Origin: Adenanthera pavonina
Taxonomy: Eukaryota > Streptophyta > Magnoliopsida > Fabales > Fabaceae
Direction of reading: 5' to 3'
Assembly (NCBI GenBank): GCA_026686845.1
Contig: JAIVEN010000008.1
Location: 11,996,501 to 12,060,500 of the forward strand
Length of the DNA: 64,000 bases
A model generated the notes under the pieces. That model did no database searches. It had not been told where the DNA came from and saw only the letters and a program-made list of their open reading frames with translations. The position numbers and the translations under genes were made by a program. Below, one piece after another: positions 1 through 12,359 of this stretch. The first letter of the stretch is position 1. Each line of letters opens with the position of its first letter.

Positions 1-2185
1 TATTTGAGGCCATTAGGATTGAATGTTTCTTGGATTATATTGTATTTTACAACTTTAATGATTAAAAGTGCAACGTGGCAGTTTCATAGATTTACTGGTA
101 GGGATAGGAATCTACTTTCTTGTATACTGCACATTATTAATGATGCCATGTTTCATGTTTTGAAAGGAAAGTCCTAATTTATGCTAAAATTCCATTGACA
201 TTTAGTTTATGCTATCTTTAATGCACACCATATTTGAGAGTACGGTTGTTTACAAATTAGTCATTTATATCATTGGTTTTTTCTTTTTTCATTATATTCT
301 CTTTTTTCATTAGTCATTAGTTGAATGATGCAAAATAGGCAAGCAATAAGTAGTTAAAAAAAGGGTAGAAGGAAGAGAAAGCCAAAGTGAAGAATCTTGT
401 AGCAACGTGTATTTTTTTTTCATTGTTTTTAATGAGTACTTTTGAATATCATTTGTTGTATACATCTATAAATAAATACTTATATAAAAAAGTTTGAAAC
501 ATTAGATTATCTTATATATACTGGTGATATCTCTTTCCTTGAATATCATTTCCTTACATGTGGCCAATCATAAATATACATACAAATTTATTTATATAAT
601 TATATGTACATAAAAAAAATAACACAATAAAAGAGGGTTTTCTTTTATTAGTTTGCTTTTTCTTTATATAATTAACCTTGACCTTAGAAGCCCTACCAAC
701 TCCGTTTGACTCAATTAATCAAAACTAACAAAATCATGTGTTTTAGTAGTTTTTATTATTTGAACACACTCATTTTATTGAATTTTTATTAACTACCTGA
801 AATTGATACATGTACGAATTATAATACCAAAAGTAGTTGGAAAGTAGTTATATATAGTGATCATGTCTTTATTCCCTTTGGTCTTCAATTTCTCTATACA
901 ATGTTATTGGCTTCTTATTTGACACTTTTTCTCTCCAATGCAAGTTGTCTTGTATTTCGTGCCTAATCTCCATCAATTGAAGGCTCAAACCTGCTTCAAC
1001 AACACAGAATTTCTTAACACACATGACTTTGGTAATTGACGAGGTGAGTCTCAAGTCAAATATTTCTTGAAGGGGGTTACAAAGCCACTTACTTGGATAA
1101 ATGAATATTCTGCTTGTTTCCAAACCAAAGTCTTGAGGACGAACTGTATAAAAATGGATATATGCATGCACATTGAAGGCTTAAATTTGTAATTTCTAAA
1201 TTTTTATGGGTGTTGCAAGTGATATAGATTTGTTTGTATGTTATAGAATTAGTTGTCTAATTTTTCAGACCTAGGGAGAAGATAAAGCTAGCTCATTCTC
1301 TTAGTGTGTAACTTTCCTAAACCACAGGATGGGATTTGTTAGGACATGAAGGATTTAATTAATGAGATTAGTGAAAAGAAGGAAGATTAAAGAAAAGATC
1401 ACCACAACCCCACCATTAAAAACTTGTTAGCAAAAAATTGGGACTTGGATATTTTTATCAAGGATGGTATGCTATCTTTATAGATCTAGCTACTGAGGAC
1501 TAGGGAAGGTCTATTATGTTTTAAATAATTTTGAAAATAAAAAGGGTGAAACAACTGATACACTTATTCCTTTTCAGTTTATGATGGAGGAAATATTTAA
1601 TGTTAGAAAAAAATTAAATCTTTAGCGACACAACGAAATCAAGGTGATCTAAAGGAGAAAATTAAAAAAAAAGACAAATTGAAAATGAAATTTTATTGAA
1701 TGATAATTGCCTTCAAAATGGATTAAAAATTGTACTGTGCATCTACCATCCCGAATTTTTTAAGAAATTAAAAATCACAGAATGAATAGTGTAATAGTGT
1801 TAATAAGAATAACCACAGAACTTTGTTTGACATCAATAGTAGCAGCTGACTCTACATGGACCAATGAATTTCCATCGTCTCTCATTTCCCTTTCATTCGA
1901 ATGATAGGAGAAAATGAGATCTTTCTAGGTGATTCACTTAAGACAAGGAGACCCTTTTCCTAGTAGATTAATTAATGCTTAATTAACAATAAAATAATGG
2001 TTCATGTGTGGGCATTAATTAGATGGCTAATATATTCTTAATCAAAGATTTCCAATCACTTCCATTGGACAATTAATATATCAATAAGAACAATCATATC
2101 CCTTCACTTTATGCCCCAACTCTTAGTGGTTTTATTCCTTGAATTAATTGTGTTTTGGAATTTTTTTTTGTTCAGTAAATTAATC
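1..2185. other. AT-rich intergenic region, no gene recognised
   Basis: I see no recognisable coding region, RNA gene or transposon end here. A 100-codon minus-strand open frame (869-1171) has no domain I recognise and no supporting context. The left terminus of the CACTA element that follows should lie in or before this stretch. I could not find a CACTAC-type end or the AGGCAACA-type subterminal repeats that mark its right end, so the left end may be deleted, diverged or outside the window. Confidence 0.5.
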
Positions 2186-5100
2186 ATGATAAACAAGGAT
2201 TGGATTGACTTGCCTCGATATTGTGAAGAGTATATTAATAGTGTTATACACTTTTTGGATGTTGCATTCACTAAAGGATAGTTTAAAGGACAAGAGATTT
2301 TGTGTCCTTGTGCTGTATGTTGCAATGATAGTTGGGAAAAAAAGTTAGTTAGGCTGGCTTCCGAAGAGGGGGGTGAATTGGGAAGCTTGAAAATTTTCTG
2401 CAAAATGTCAAGAAAGAGAAGAAGGCAAAGTATAGAAGATAAAACAGAGTATGAGTAAATAACTGTAAAGGTAGGAGTAAAGAGAAGAAGACTTAGAAAC
2501 TTATCCTGGTTCGGTCTCTCCACTTGACCTATGTCCAGTCCCCAAGTCATCACTTGAGATTTTCTACTATTCTGCAAGAATTCCGTGGGCTTCTTGCAAA
2601 TGCCTCAGTATAAAGATGTTACTCTGTTTCTAGAGCTTCACTCAATCACTCTATGCACTCTTACTAAGTGCTTCCCCAATCCCTTATGATATCCCCTCAC
2701 AAGAAAATCTTTCTTCCAGATGAAGATAAGATTATTTACAACAAATAAACTCTCTTAGATAGAGTAAATATGACAGTTGAATTACAAAATATTGAAGTGA
2801 AAGAGTAAGAGACTTTGAGTAGATGATTTGGCAGAGTTTCAGTATATACAAAGTTAAAATCGTTACCCACAACTTCAAATGATGTTATATTTATAGATTT
2901 AGGTCTCAAATATCCGTTACAGACAAAATCTATCCATTGGAGAAGTTATCCAACGGTTACTCTGAAAAACTATACGTTAACCAACCGCATTTAATGCTTC
3001 TGACATACTGAAATTCGAATTTCGGTTGGTCAATAGGCGAATTTCAAAGAAACCGAAGGTTAACAGCTTCAACATTGAATGCCCGAAGTTCGTCTGTCAT
3101 GAAGTGAAATTCGAATTTTGATATTTTGAAGATGTTTCTGTGTTGTGACATACGAATTTTCAAGTAGAAAGTTTTTCTGTTAAGTGTGAACAGTATTTTC
3201 AATTTGCTACAGTGCCTTTGAAATTCAAATTTTGGAACCTCATAATTCGTATGTCCGTAGTTGATCTATAAGGCACAATAGTTCAGTTAATTCAAAATTC
3301 AAATTTTCAAAGGGTAAAGTTCGTCTGTCTGAGAACCTCTTTTCAGACTAACTTCAAAATTTGAATTTACAAATACTATCATTCGTATGTCAACATATCA
3401 TTCTAACAGACTCATAAGCTTAGTTTCTGAAATTCAAATTTTCAAAGTTCGTCTGTCAGTGACCAACTTTGAAACTCAATTTAAACTTGGTTTCAGATGA
3501 ACTTTTACATAATTTCAGACGAATTTCTTTAGTTTTCATAAGTTTCATTTTGTCTGAAATTCAAATTTTCAAAGCCAAAGTTCGAATTTCTAAGATGACA
3601 GTTTAATATAACTCTTTCAAAGTTCATCTGTTGGTGGGTGTTTTTCAAATATTCCATGATTTAACATAGAATCAAGGTTTTTAAAACATCTTTTTACCAA
3701 ATCAAAGTCTTTTACTCATAACTAAACATCCTACATCTATTCTTGCATAGATTTTTCCAGAATTTCTTCACTTGAAACCTTTTGGGCACCTTTGATATCT
3801 TTATTCCAAGCTCTTGAGGGTTGGTTTGGATTCATCAAAACTCTGGATTCAACAAAAAAAGAGATGTAGTGTTTAATCATTTAATAAGCACGGGTTTTTT
3901 AGAAGGCTATAGAGAATGGATATACCATGGTGAAGAGTTATGTCATATGGATCTTGATAGCGATAGTGATGGTAATGTCTCATTTGATGATATTGATGGC
4001 TTATTGTTTGAGACATTTAAAGATGTGGCTAAAGAAAATGGAGTACATGAAGGCTTAAATGAAGATGTAAAGAAATTTTATAGACTAGTTGAGGATGCAA
4101 AACAAGAGTTATATCCTGGTTGTAAGAAATTCTCCACCTTATCATTCACTATTCGATTATATTTGTTGAAATGACTTTATGGATGGAGCAATGCATCATT
4201 TACTACTCTCCTAGAGTTATTCAAAGATGCCATACCAGATTTGAGCATTCCTATCTGTTTCAATAAAACAAAATCCATGATAAAGGACTTAGGTTTAGAC
4301 TATAAAAAGATTGATGCATGTCCCAACAATTACATGTTATTCTAGAAAGAGCATGAGAAAGATGACTTGTGTCATGTTTGTGGAGCATCAAGATGGATAG
4401 AATATCCTGAAGTGGATTTTGATCTTGAAGAATATAAAAAGGCTCATAAAGTTCCTATTAAAGTGCTACGACATTTTCCTTTAATTCCAAGATTAAAAAG
4501 ACTCTTTATGTGTTCAAAGACTGCTGATTCATTAACATGGCATGCAGGAGAGCGTTCAAGGGATGGTAAGCTAAGACACCCTGGTGATGGCCAAGCATGG
4601 AAAGACTTTGATGCAAAGTATCCAGATTTTGCTCTTAAGACTCATAATATCAGGCTTGGGTTGGCTAGTGATGGGTTTAATCCATTTAGAACTATGAGCC
4701 TATCACTAGCACATGGCCTGTGATATTAACAATATATAATTATGCACCAAATTTATGCTTGAAAGCAAAGAGTTGTATAATGTCATTGCTTATTCCTGGA
4801 CCAAGATCACCAGGAAATGCAATTGATGTGTATCTACAACCACTTATTGAGGAGTTAAAGCTATTGTGGGATGTTGGTGTGGAAACATATGATATTTCCA
4901 AAAATGAAACATTCCAAATGCGTGCAGCTCTTTTGTGGACTGTTAGTGACTTCCCTGCTTATGCTATGTTATATGGTTGGAGCACTAAAGGGAAATTGGC
5001 TTGCCCTGCATGTAATTATGCAACTTCTTCTACTTACTTAAAACATAGTCATAAGCATTGCTATATGGGTCATCGAGTCTTTCTGGATTCAAATCATGAG

Positions 5101-7106
5101 TGGAGATCAAATACAATTTCTTTTAATGGAGAGACTGAATTTAGATCTGCACCCTCTTTGTTGGATGCAACAAGAATTTTGGAAGACTTAAAAGAATTCC
5201 CCAATGTCTTAGGGAGGAATGATAAGAAAAAAAGGAATAGTCCATGGAAGAAAAAATCTATCTTTTGGCAATTACCGTATTGGAAGGATAATACTTTGCG
5301 CCATAATTTTGATGTAATGCACATAGAGAACAACATATGTGATAATATAATTAGGACTCTCTTGGAGATTGAAGGGAAGAGAAAGGATCATGAAAATGCT
5401 CGTTTAGACCTATAAGATATGGGGATAAGAAAGAAACTTCATTTGAAAGTATCCATTGATGGTAAGAAGACCAGGATTCCAAAAGTATGTTTATCCCTAA
5501 CCAAACAAGAGAAATCTATTTTTTGTGGTGTTTTGAAGGCAGTAAAACTTCCTGATGGTATTGCTTCCAACATTTTATGTTTCGTGCAAGTTATAGAAGG
5601 AAAAGTTTCTAGGTACAAGAGTCGTGATACCCATGTTATACTACATAATTTGCTTCAAGTAGCAATACAAGGGATAACCCCACATCAAGTTGCTGTTCCT
5701 TTGATTCGACTTTGTTCTTTCTTTCGTTGTTTATGCCAAAAGGTAGTACAGGTGGAAAGTTTAAATCACATGGAATCAGAGGTTGCAAAAACACTTTGCC
5801 AACTTGAAAGAATATTCCTTCCAAGTTTCTTTGACATAATGGTTCATTTACCTATACACCTTGCAAATGAGGTTAGGTTGGGTGGACCAGTTCAATTTCG
5901 ATGGATGTATTACATGGAAAGAAATTTGGGTGATTTAAAATCTTTTGTTCATAATAAGAGTCGCCCAGAAGGTTCTATTGCTGAAGCTTATTTAGCTAAA
6001 GAATCTCTAACATTTTGTTCAAGGTATTTGTCTAATGATGTAGATACTAGGGTGAATAGAATGACATGAAATAGCGATGATATTCCTAACATAGGTCATC
6101 CTATTAGAGGTGAGAAACTATTTTCTCTTGATCACAAGTCAAAAAATCAAGCCCATGGGTACATCTTATTCAATTGTGATGAAGTGCAAGATTACATTAG
6201 GTACTATCATTAACTTATTATAACATTTTATCCCTACAATGAAATTTTTTATTTTTTTTGTATTAACTCTAGAATGGGTTGCTTGTTTTGTAGGGCGCAT
6301 GAGGTTGATGTTCACAATTGCCAAAAGAGAAGTAAGTGGAGCAAAGCTAAAAATTAAAGAGAAGATTTCATTCAATGGTTTGAAACATAAGCAATGAATG
6401 AGCGAATATCTAATTGGATAAAGCAGTTGTCTAGGGGACCAAATGATATTACCAAAAGGTGTTCAGGTTATGTTATTAATGGATACAGGTTTCATACAAG
6501 ACAACGTGATGCAAGGCGAAAAACCCAAAATAGTGGTGTGACATTAGTGGCAATTACTCGGAGCTTTAAAAGTGCAAAGGACGAAAATCTAGAAAAAATT
6601 TGTATGACCTACTATGGGGTAATAACTGATATCATACAGTTAGATTAATATGGTCACTTTAAATATGTGTTGTTTAAATGTGATTAGGTGAAGAAGACAA
6701 ATATGGACTTACATGTGTTTACTTCAATAGAAAATTGTACAAGGATGATCCATTTGTGTTAGCATCTCAAGTGTAGCAATGCTTCTTTATTGAAGATCCG
6801 TTTAATAAAAATAGGCACTATGTTTTGAAGGCACTTCCAAGAGACTTATTTGACATGGGAGAAATTTGTCATTCAAATGGCCATGAATTTAATTCTAAAG
6901 AAACATCAGAGATCTCAAAACATCTTTCTATATCAAAAAATGATTGTGAAGTCGATTTGGTTAGGGACGATGTACCAGATGATATCATTGAGAAGCCTTT
7001 ATCTGAATTTCATGTTCAACAAAAGGAAATTGAAAGTAATGATGAGGCTAGCTTTCAAACTAAAAATGAAAGCACTGATGACTCTATTTTTTATGATAGT
7101 TTATAA
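2186..7106 (+). pseudogene. TNP2-like CACTA transposase, broken
   Basis: The first exon piece (2186-2336) encodes a transposase-associated domain with motifs DWIDLP and CPCAVCCN, interrupted by a stop at 2279-2281 and by the LTR at 2343-3854. Reading resumes at 3861 (GYREWIYHGE). The TNP2 core follows: DLCHVCGASRW, HFPLIPRLKRLF, WHAGERSRDGKLRHPGDG, STWP, PGPRSPGNAIDVYLQPL, LACPACNY, HNFDVMHIENNICDN. Next come a DUF4218-like region (VHLPIHLANEVRLGGPVQFR, YMERNLGDLKSFV, near 5830-5950) and a DUF4216-like region (about 6640-6860, DPFVLASQ, EDPFNKNRHYVLKALPRDLF). In-frame stops lie at 4172-4174, 4342-4344 and 5413-5415, and a frameshift at about 4695-4705. A probable intron lies at 6199 to about 6293. 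The family assignment is firm and inactivity is certain from the breaks; the exact 3' end is less sure. Confidence 0.9.
2343..3854 (-). mobile_element. Solo LTR of a Sirevirus-type copia element, reverse orientation
   Basis: This 1512-bp block is the reverse complement of the LTR family at 38284-39940 and 50906-52564. It begins with the complement of the LTR 3' edge (GGCTGGCTTCC, then the AATTCACCCCC complement) and ends GGATTCAACA, the complement of the LTR 5' edge. It splits the transposase exon between the CCND and HLISTGF coding segments. Both sides are bounded by a run of six A residues (2337-2342 and 3855-3860), consistent with a 5-bp AAAAA target duplication. The terminal TG is mutated to AG. 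No internal retrotransposon sequence remains, so it is a solo LTR produced by LTR-LTR recombination. Confidence 0.88.
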
Positions 7107-7676
7107 TAATCAGGTGACCATGAAATAAATATTCAGTGTTATGTTAGCATACCATATTTGTTAATAGTTTTGAATGTTTTTTGATAAAATGAAAAAATCA
7201 TATCATTATTGTGTTATCACTTATATTCAAAGTACTAATGTATTCTTTCTATGCTAAAATGTATGTGTTGAAGCATGACAGCAAATTAGATTGATGAATT
7301 AAAAGGAAAAGAGGGATAATTGGGTCATCTATATAAAAGGTAGAATTCTCCCATTGTTATGTCAAATTTTTGGATTGTTTTAAGCAAATAAAATGTTGGC
7401 TTTGTTATCTCATAATATCCAATATTCACTAGTTCCATTTGTTGTATTTACTATTTGTTTAAAGAGAAGGATGTTTAGCTCTAATAATACTTTTTGATAT
7501 AAATATTTGAGATTGATTTGGCTTTTGAGGAAGTCGGATATATACAATTATAGACATCAGGTATAAAATTCTCTCCATGGTCTTCATGCCCTTTTCCTAC
7601 TTATTTTAGTTGCAATTTATTGTGAATGATAATTTGATTTCACCAAATATTGAGAGAGTCTTTAGAATGGGTGGTC

Positions 7677-10066
7677 TAAGTCCTACTAAAAGAAGTCTCA
7701 AATTTCCTTTAGAAGTGAGGTCAAGCACTGAGTTGGCAAATAAATTTTAGCAAGTTAAGAGGGAGAAAATTGATAAATTGCACTAGAGACTATGGGAAAA
7801 TAACAAAGATAAAGTGAAGGAGGTTGATGGCAACTTAGACAAAGCCATAGCTGCAAAGAAAAATCAAAAAAAGCAAGCTCAACGTTCCAATCAAGAGAAG
7901 CATTCTTTTGATACACTTAATTCCACAGCTCATTGTTCCAATCAAAAGCAAGCTCATCAACAAAATCCCAAGATTACATTTGTGTCCCAAGGAGGTAGTG
8001 GTGTACAGGAAAGTAAAAAAAAGAAGGTAAAGAGAAATCCAACATGCCCTTCAATGCCCTTTGCTGGCTTTAATAAAGTGTATGGGAATTCTCAACAAGG
8101 AGAAAAGGATCCGATTCAACTCCAACAATCAAGAGAAACTATTGTAACCAAGTCATTAAATGGAGAAAAACCTTCAAGCAAGTGTCAAAATCATCCTCTA
8201 GTAAAAGTGAATCAAAATCAACCATCATCTAAAAGAAATATGGAGGAAGACTTGAGGCAGCTAGAAGCTATGGAGAATTATGGACAAGTTGAGAGAGATG
8301 TCAATCAAGAAGAGCAAGCAACAAATACAAACAATGCAACTATAGAAGGTAAATTATCTTGTTTCTTCTTGATATATATTTCTATTAAGTTATCTATATA
8401 ATGATTAGAAAAACTCTACCTTATTTTTATTATTCTAATGACTCTAAATTGAAAATAGGAACATCTATAAAAAGAACTCGTGAAAAAACCTCATGCAAAA
8501 AGATTCATGCAAGAACAATGGAGAAGCGAGAAAAAGTGACCTTCAATGTAGAAGGTCAACTTATTGGGCCAACAAGTAAAGTAGTATCTGACTTAAGCTT
8601 CTTTTTAGGAATAGTGGCAAGAAACTCAACATTTTGTCCTTTAATTTACCCAAGTTGGACGAAAATGCCACATCCAAATAAAAATGATATATGGGTATAT
8701 GCTAATGTATGTATTAAATAGCATTGCATATTTTTATCCATTTAAGATATGCAACAAATTTGATTTCATGATCTTGTTTTTTTATCATGTCTTATGTAGA
8801 AAAAGTTTATTTTGCCAGATGCAGTAAAAGGTTGGGTAGAGACTACTACTAAAGATGCTTGGAGACGCTATAAATGCAAAATTAGGAAGAATCATTTTAT
8901 GAAGTATTCTAACTTGATGGAAAGGCTCAAACATCGCCCTCCAAAGGTGCCAGAATCTGATTTTAGGAAGCTTTGTGAATATTGGAGTTCAGAAATTGCA
9001 CAAGTAAGACTCATAGCTGGTTTTACTACATGTGCTACAAACTTGAATAATTGATTTATTTTTATATTTCTTTAAACTTATTGTGCAGGCAATCAATAAA
9101 AGGAACACTCAAAGTAGAGCTCGGCAAAAATGGAGGCATTGAATGGGCCCGAGAAGCTTTGCTATGATTCGTGAAACAATAGTATTGCTAATACCTTATT
9201 TCAATTTTATATTATGGTTGTATTTTAAAAATAATTCTATATTAAAAAATTCGATTTCACACTATATAGTTATTGTTTTGTAGCGAGCAAAGGAGAATAG
9301 AGAGCCTACCCAAGCAGAAATTTTTGTTGAAACTCAAAAAGGCAACAAAGGAAAACAACTGGATGCAGAAATTGATAATGTAATTGTAAGTTAAAATTGT
9401 CCTTAAATTAATCTATTCAATAGACAAAGTTAATATTACTGTATAACATCTAATTCAATCTTTTTATTAGTCCCAACTTCAAGGTATGATTGAGAATAAT
9501 GAAGAAAGTAATGTGGAAGCTTTTCAAGTTGTGTTTGGGAAGGAACATCTTGGATCAGTGCGTTGTTATGGGAGAAGGGTCAACCCAACTATCTTGAAGA
9601 AAAATGCAGAGATTAATGCTATTAAGAAAGCACATGAAGAAGAGGTGTCTTCATTAAAAGAAAAACTTGGGGAAGTGCAAGATGAGGTGGGTAAATTACG
9701 AAATGCTTTTAGAACTATATTGCAACATTGCAACCCTGGGCTTGATATGGAATCATTGCAAGATTTATTTAGATCATCTCATGGGGATGCCAATAGTGGA
9801 CCAAAGGTGACTGGACATGCACGTGAACATTCTTCTACATCAACATATGTTCCAATCCTTAGAAAGGTAACTTTATTATCATAACTATTTTAAGCTTGGT
9901 TTTTAATTGTTGGATAATTGAAATAATGGTGAGAAAGAAAGGTGGCTACAAGTATAAAATATTAATGTTAACATCTTCATATTGTTAACATATTATTTTA
10001 TATTTTCTTTTTATACAGGAAAGTGGTCCTAAAGGAGGAGATACAAATGAGGATCAAGTACTGTAA
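7677..10066 (+). pseudogene. Second CACTA gene, Transposase_24/TNPA-like, multi-exon, broken
   Basis: A coding series resembling the plant En/Spm-associated Transposase_24 family. Exons inferred from reading frames and GT/AG sites: about 7677-8348, 8459-8706, 8800-9003, 9089 to about 9180, 9284-9385, 9471-9866, 10019-10066. Recognisable stretches are GQLIGPTSKVVSDLSFFLG, WVYANKKFILPDAVKGWVET (joined across the third intron), CEYWSS, RAKENREPTQAEIFVET and a C-terminal coiled coil rich in Glu and Lys (EEEVSSLKEKLGEVQDEVGK). The first exon has stops near 7748 and 7784, and exon 4 has one at about 9140. The N-terminal half is low complexity, rich in Lys, Gln and Asn. In autonomous CACTA elements such proteins bind subterminal repeats, so this one probably bound the AGGCAACA repeats at 10395-10856; that role is inferred. 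Confidence 0.78.
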
Positions 10067-10394
10067 AATGATAGACATCATGCCACACTATTTATTTTGA
10101 CCTATAGGATGTGGATTCATGTTCAAACTTAAATCTTTATATATACACATGTCCTTTTTTGTTGGCTATTATAAAGCCATATGTTAATATTCAATGTTAA
10201 ATCTATGTACTTATTGACTATAAATGTAGAACCGATTATGATATATTATGGTTAATTTAGCACAATTGTGGAATATTTTTTTATATGTATGTGTCAAGAT
10301 GATTATGTCTTGTTTAGTTATATGTATATGCATATGATGAAATCAAATTCAAAATAGTTGGGTGAAGTTTTAAATGGAAATAAAATAAGATTAC

Positions 10395-10856
10395 ATTTAT
10401 AAACGGTTGCCCTTAGTTATTTATAGACAACAGTTGTCAAATGTTGCCTATAGGAAGTTTAGGCAACATTTATAGTTTAAACATGTTTCCTATTGGGAGT
10501 TTAAGCAACATTTAGAAAATGTACATTTTGGAATAGGCAATAGTTATACTTTCTTTTATAGTTTAACAATGTTGCCTATTAAACATACAAGCAACATTTA
10601 AAAATTGTACTTTATGTATAGGTAACATTTGAAAGCTGTTGCAATATAACTGTTGCCTATTTCCCATAGTACAGGTAACAGTTTTTGTGGTTGTTACCAT
10701 ACGAGTCAAAAAACTGTTGCCTAAAGGAATAGGTAACGCTGGCATAGGCAACACTTGGATAACATCTAGAAAATGTTACCTATTCTTTTAGGCAACAGTT
10801 TTCATAGTTTAAGCAACACCTTTGAACTGTTGTTTTATGCAAAAAATGTTGTAGTG
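10395..10856 (+). repeat. CACTA right end with inverted subterminal repeats
   Basis: About twenty degenerate copies of a 10-bp motif centred on GGCAACA or its complement TGTTGCC occur in both orientations across 460 bp, for example near 10438, 10452, 10571, 10661, 10717, 10746, 10790 and 10812. The block ends in AAAAAATGTTGTAGTG at 10856, the mirrored CACTACAACA terminus. Variants with TAGGTAAC are interspersed. Such arrays are the transposase-binding sites of CACTA elements; spacing and orientation alternate, giving many short potential hairpins. Confidence 0.88.
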
Positions 10857-11228
10857 AATGAATGAAGTGATATGCTTGCGTATCAGAATTTCTTCCCCAT
10901 ACAATTTTGAATTAATCCTTATAAACACTTGTTTGGAAGTCTCCGTCGTTGAAGGCCCAAGTTGTGCGCTTACGCCTTCGAAGTGGACTGTTGTTGAGGG
11001 AGAGGATGAGAAAAAGTCTGTTGGAATCACTGGGTATTATGAACACATTCTATATATAATTACATTGATATTTTGGCCTATAATTTAGCTTCTGTTCTGT
11101 CCCACTAATGGTGATTCTTGCGGAGATATTGGGATTTCCATAAACAATAATGGAAAAATTGCCTACAAGCTTATAACTCTTTCCTTATTGTGTTCCAGAA
11201 AGTTAAAAAGTATGATTTTAATATGTAA
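10857..11228 (+). pseudogene. Kunitz-type (STI family) inhibitor pseudogene, 3' part
   Basis: Reading starts immediately beyond the CACTA terminus and gives RISSPYNFELILINTCLEVS, then VVEGPSCALTPSKWTVVEG, and after an in-frame TAG near 11086 FCPTNGDSCGDIGISINNN. These match the strand order of STI-family proteins: the xLxxSF strand, the PSC cysteine, SKW, then the FCP and CGDIG cysteine pair. The intact gene at 56310 has the same landmarks (TNLEISF, PECAPQSKW, VFCP, FCDDIG). The C-terminal VFQKVKK motif lies in a different frame, so there is also a frameshift near 11195. The N-terminal half is missing, with the CACTA element lying exactly where it should join. It is most simply a Kunitz paralogue cut by the CACTA insertion. 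Confidence 0.82.
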
Positions 11229-12359
11229 AACCTAAATAAAATTATGGCTTTCTTGCACCCCTCTCTCTCTCTCTCTCTCTCCCCATCATTAATTTGTTTT
11301 ATTTGGGACAGTCTACTTTTTTTATTGCGAAAATTATGTTAAAGTACCAAATCAGATCAATATTTATTTTAAAATCCTATAAAAAAATCTAATTATTTTT
11401 AGGGACCTAAGAAAAGAAAAGTAAATTGGAAAAGAAAATAATATCCCAAATTACACGAAGAATGCCACTTTATATATAAAAATATGGAAATATGTCATGG
11501 GATACATAAAAAAGATGGAAAAAAAAGTAAGATAGCAATTTCACATACTTAGTCCTTAATTAGAATTAATTTTTTATATGGTTATTAGAATAAATTATAT
11601 TTAGTTCTTAATCAAGATAAAATACAAATAAGGCTTTTAGCCGGAATTAATTTCAAAACTGAAATAAAAGTTATGTAATATACCTATTGAATATAAGCTT
11701 ATAACGAGTTGAGCACAATGATGAAAGTATTGGACATCCGGGAGGTTCAAATTGAAAAACAGACTAGTTTAAAAGAATAATATGGGATATATATATATAT
11801 ATAAAGGATTATTTAAAGCTTGATTGTTGGGAAAAAATTATGAGAAGCACCAAAAAGAATAAATATTTACATTTTTAACCTGATTTAGGGAAGATTTTGT
11901 AATTTTATAAAATTACTGTCAAAACCAAACTCGCAACGTGCTAGACCCAATGGTATATTGCATAGAGGTTAACTGACTAAATGTAAAGAAATAACCAGTG
12001 CCAAGTTAAAAAAAAATCTATATAGAAAAAGAAGTTTGTAGACCCCACAAATAGCAAAAAGATTAAAGGAATAGTACATGGATCCCACACAAATACTGTT
12101 TGGAGCAAAATAATTAATTTTACATAGTTACAAATATAGATTAATTCTATATCCATAAAGTAAAAAAATACTATAAAAGTAATTTTACCGGTTCAGGTAA
12201 AATTTATCAATACAAGATATATCTGAACTATAAAAAATATGTAATATTTTAGTGATATTTCCCTTGAGATTGGCATGACCAGGAGCTTGCATTTTGGAAG
12301 TTCCATTATTTAATTGATTTTGTAAATACTACTTTAAGAAGTATTTGGGAAAAAGTGGC
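11229..12359. other. AT-rich intergenic DNA with CT microsatellite
   Basis: No gene is visible. A CT dinucleotide run lies at about 11260-11282 and a short TA run at about 11788-11803. The rest is AT-rich sequence without recognisable coding potential or clear transposon ends. Confidence 0.6.

Larger units (their letters stand above)
2186..10856 (+). mobile_element. Decayed autonomous CACTA (En/Spm) DNA transposon
   Basis: The element encodes a TNP2-type transposase (2186-7106) and a second multi-exon transposase-like gene (7677-10066) in the same orientation, the usual two-gene layout of plant CACTA elements. Its right end is clear: a block of inverted AGGCAACA-type subterminal repeats (10395-10856) terminating in TTGTAGTG, the complement of the canonical CACTACAA terminus. 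The left terminus was not found, so the start given is only that of the first coding exon. A solo LTR is nested at 2343-3854. Several in-frame stops and a frameshift make it non-functional, though it still reads easily by eye. Its right end abuts a Kunitz inhibitor fragment. Confidence 0.85.

Noticed and set aside
869..1171. 100-codon minus-strand open frame as a gene
   Set aside because: No recognisable domain, and no promoter or splice context; the length is possible by chance and composition resembles surrounding DNA.
1..2185. Left terminus of the autonomous CACTA
   Set aside because: Searched by eye for CACTACAAC and clustered GGCAACA motifs; none was convincing.
2104..2577. 157-codon minus-strand open frame
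   Set aside because: It overlaps the transposase exon and the start of the solo LTR on the opposite strand; it is a shadow frame crossing an insertion boundary.
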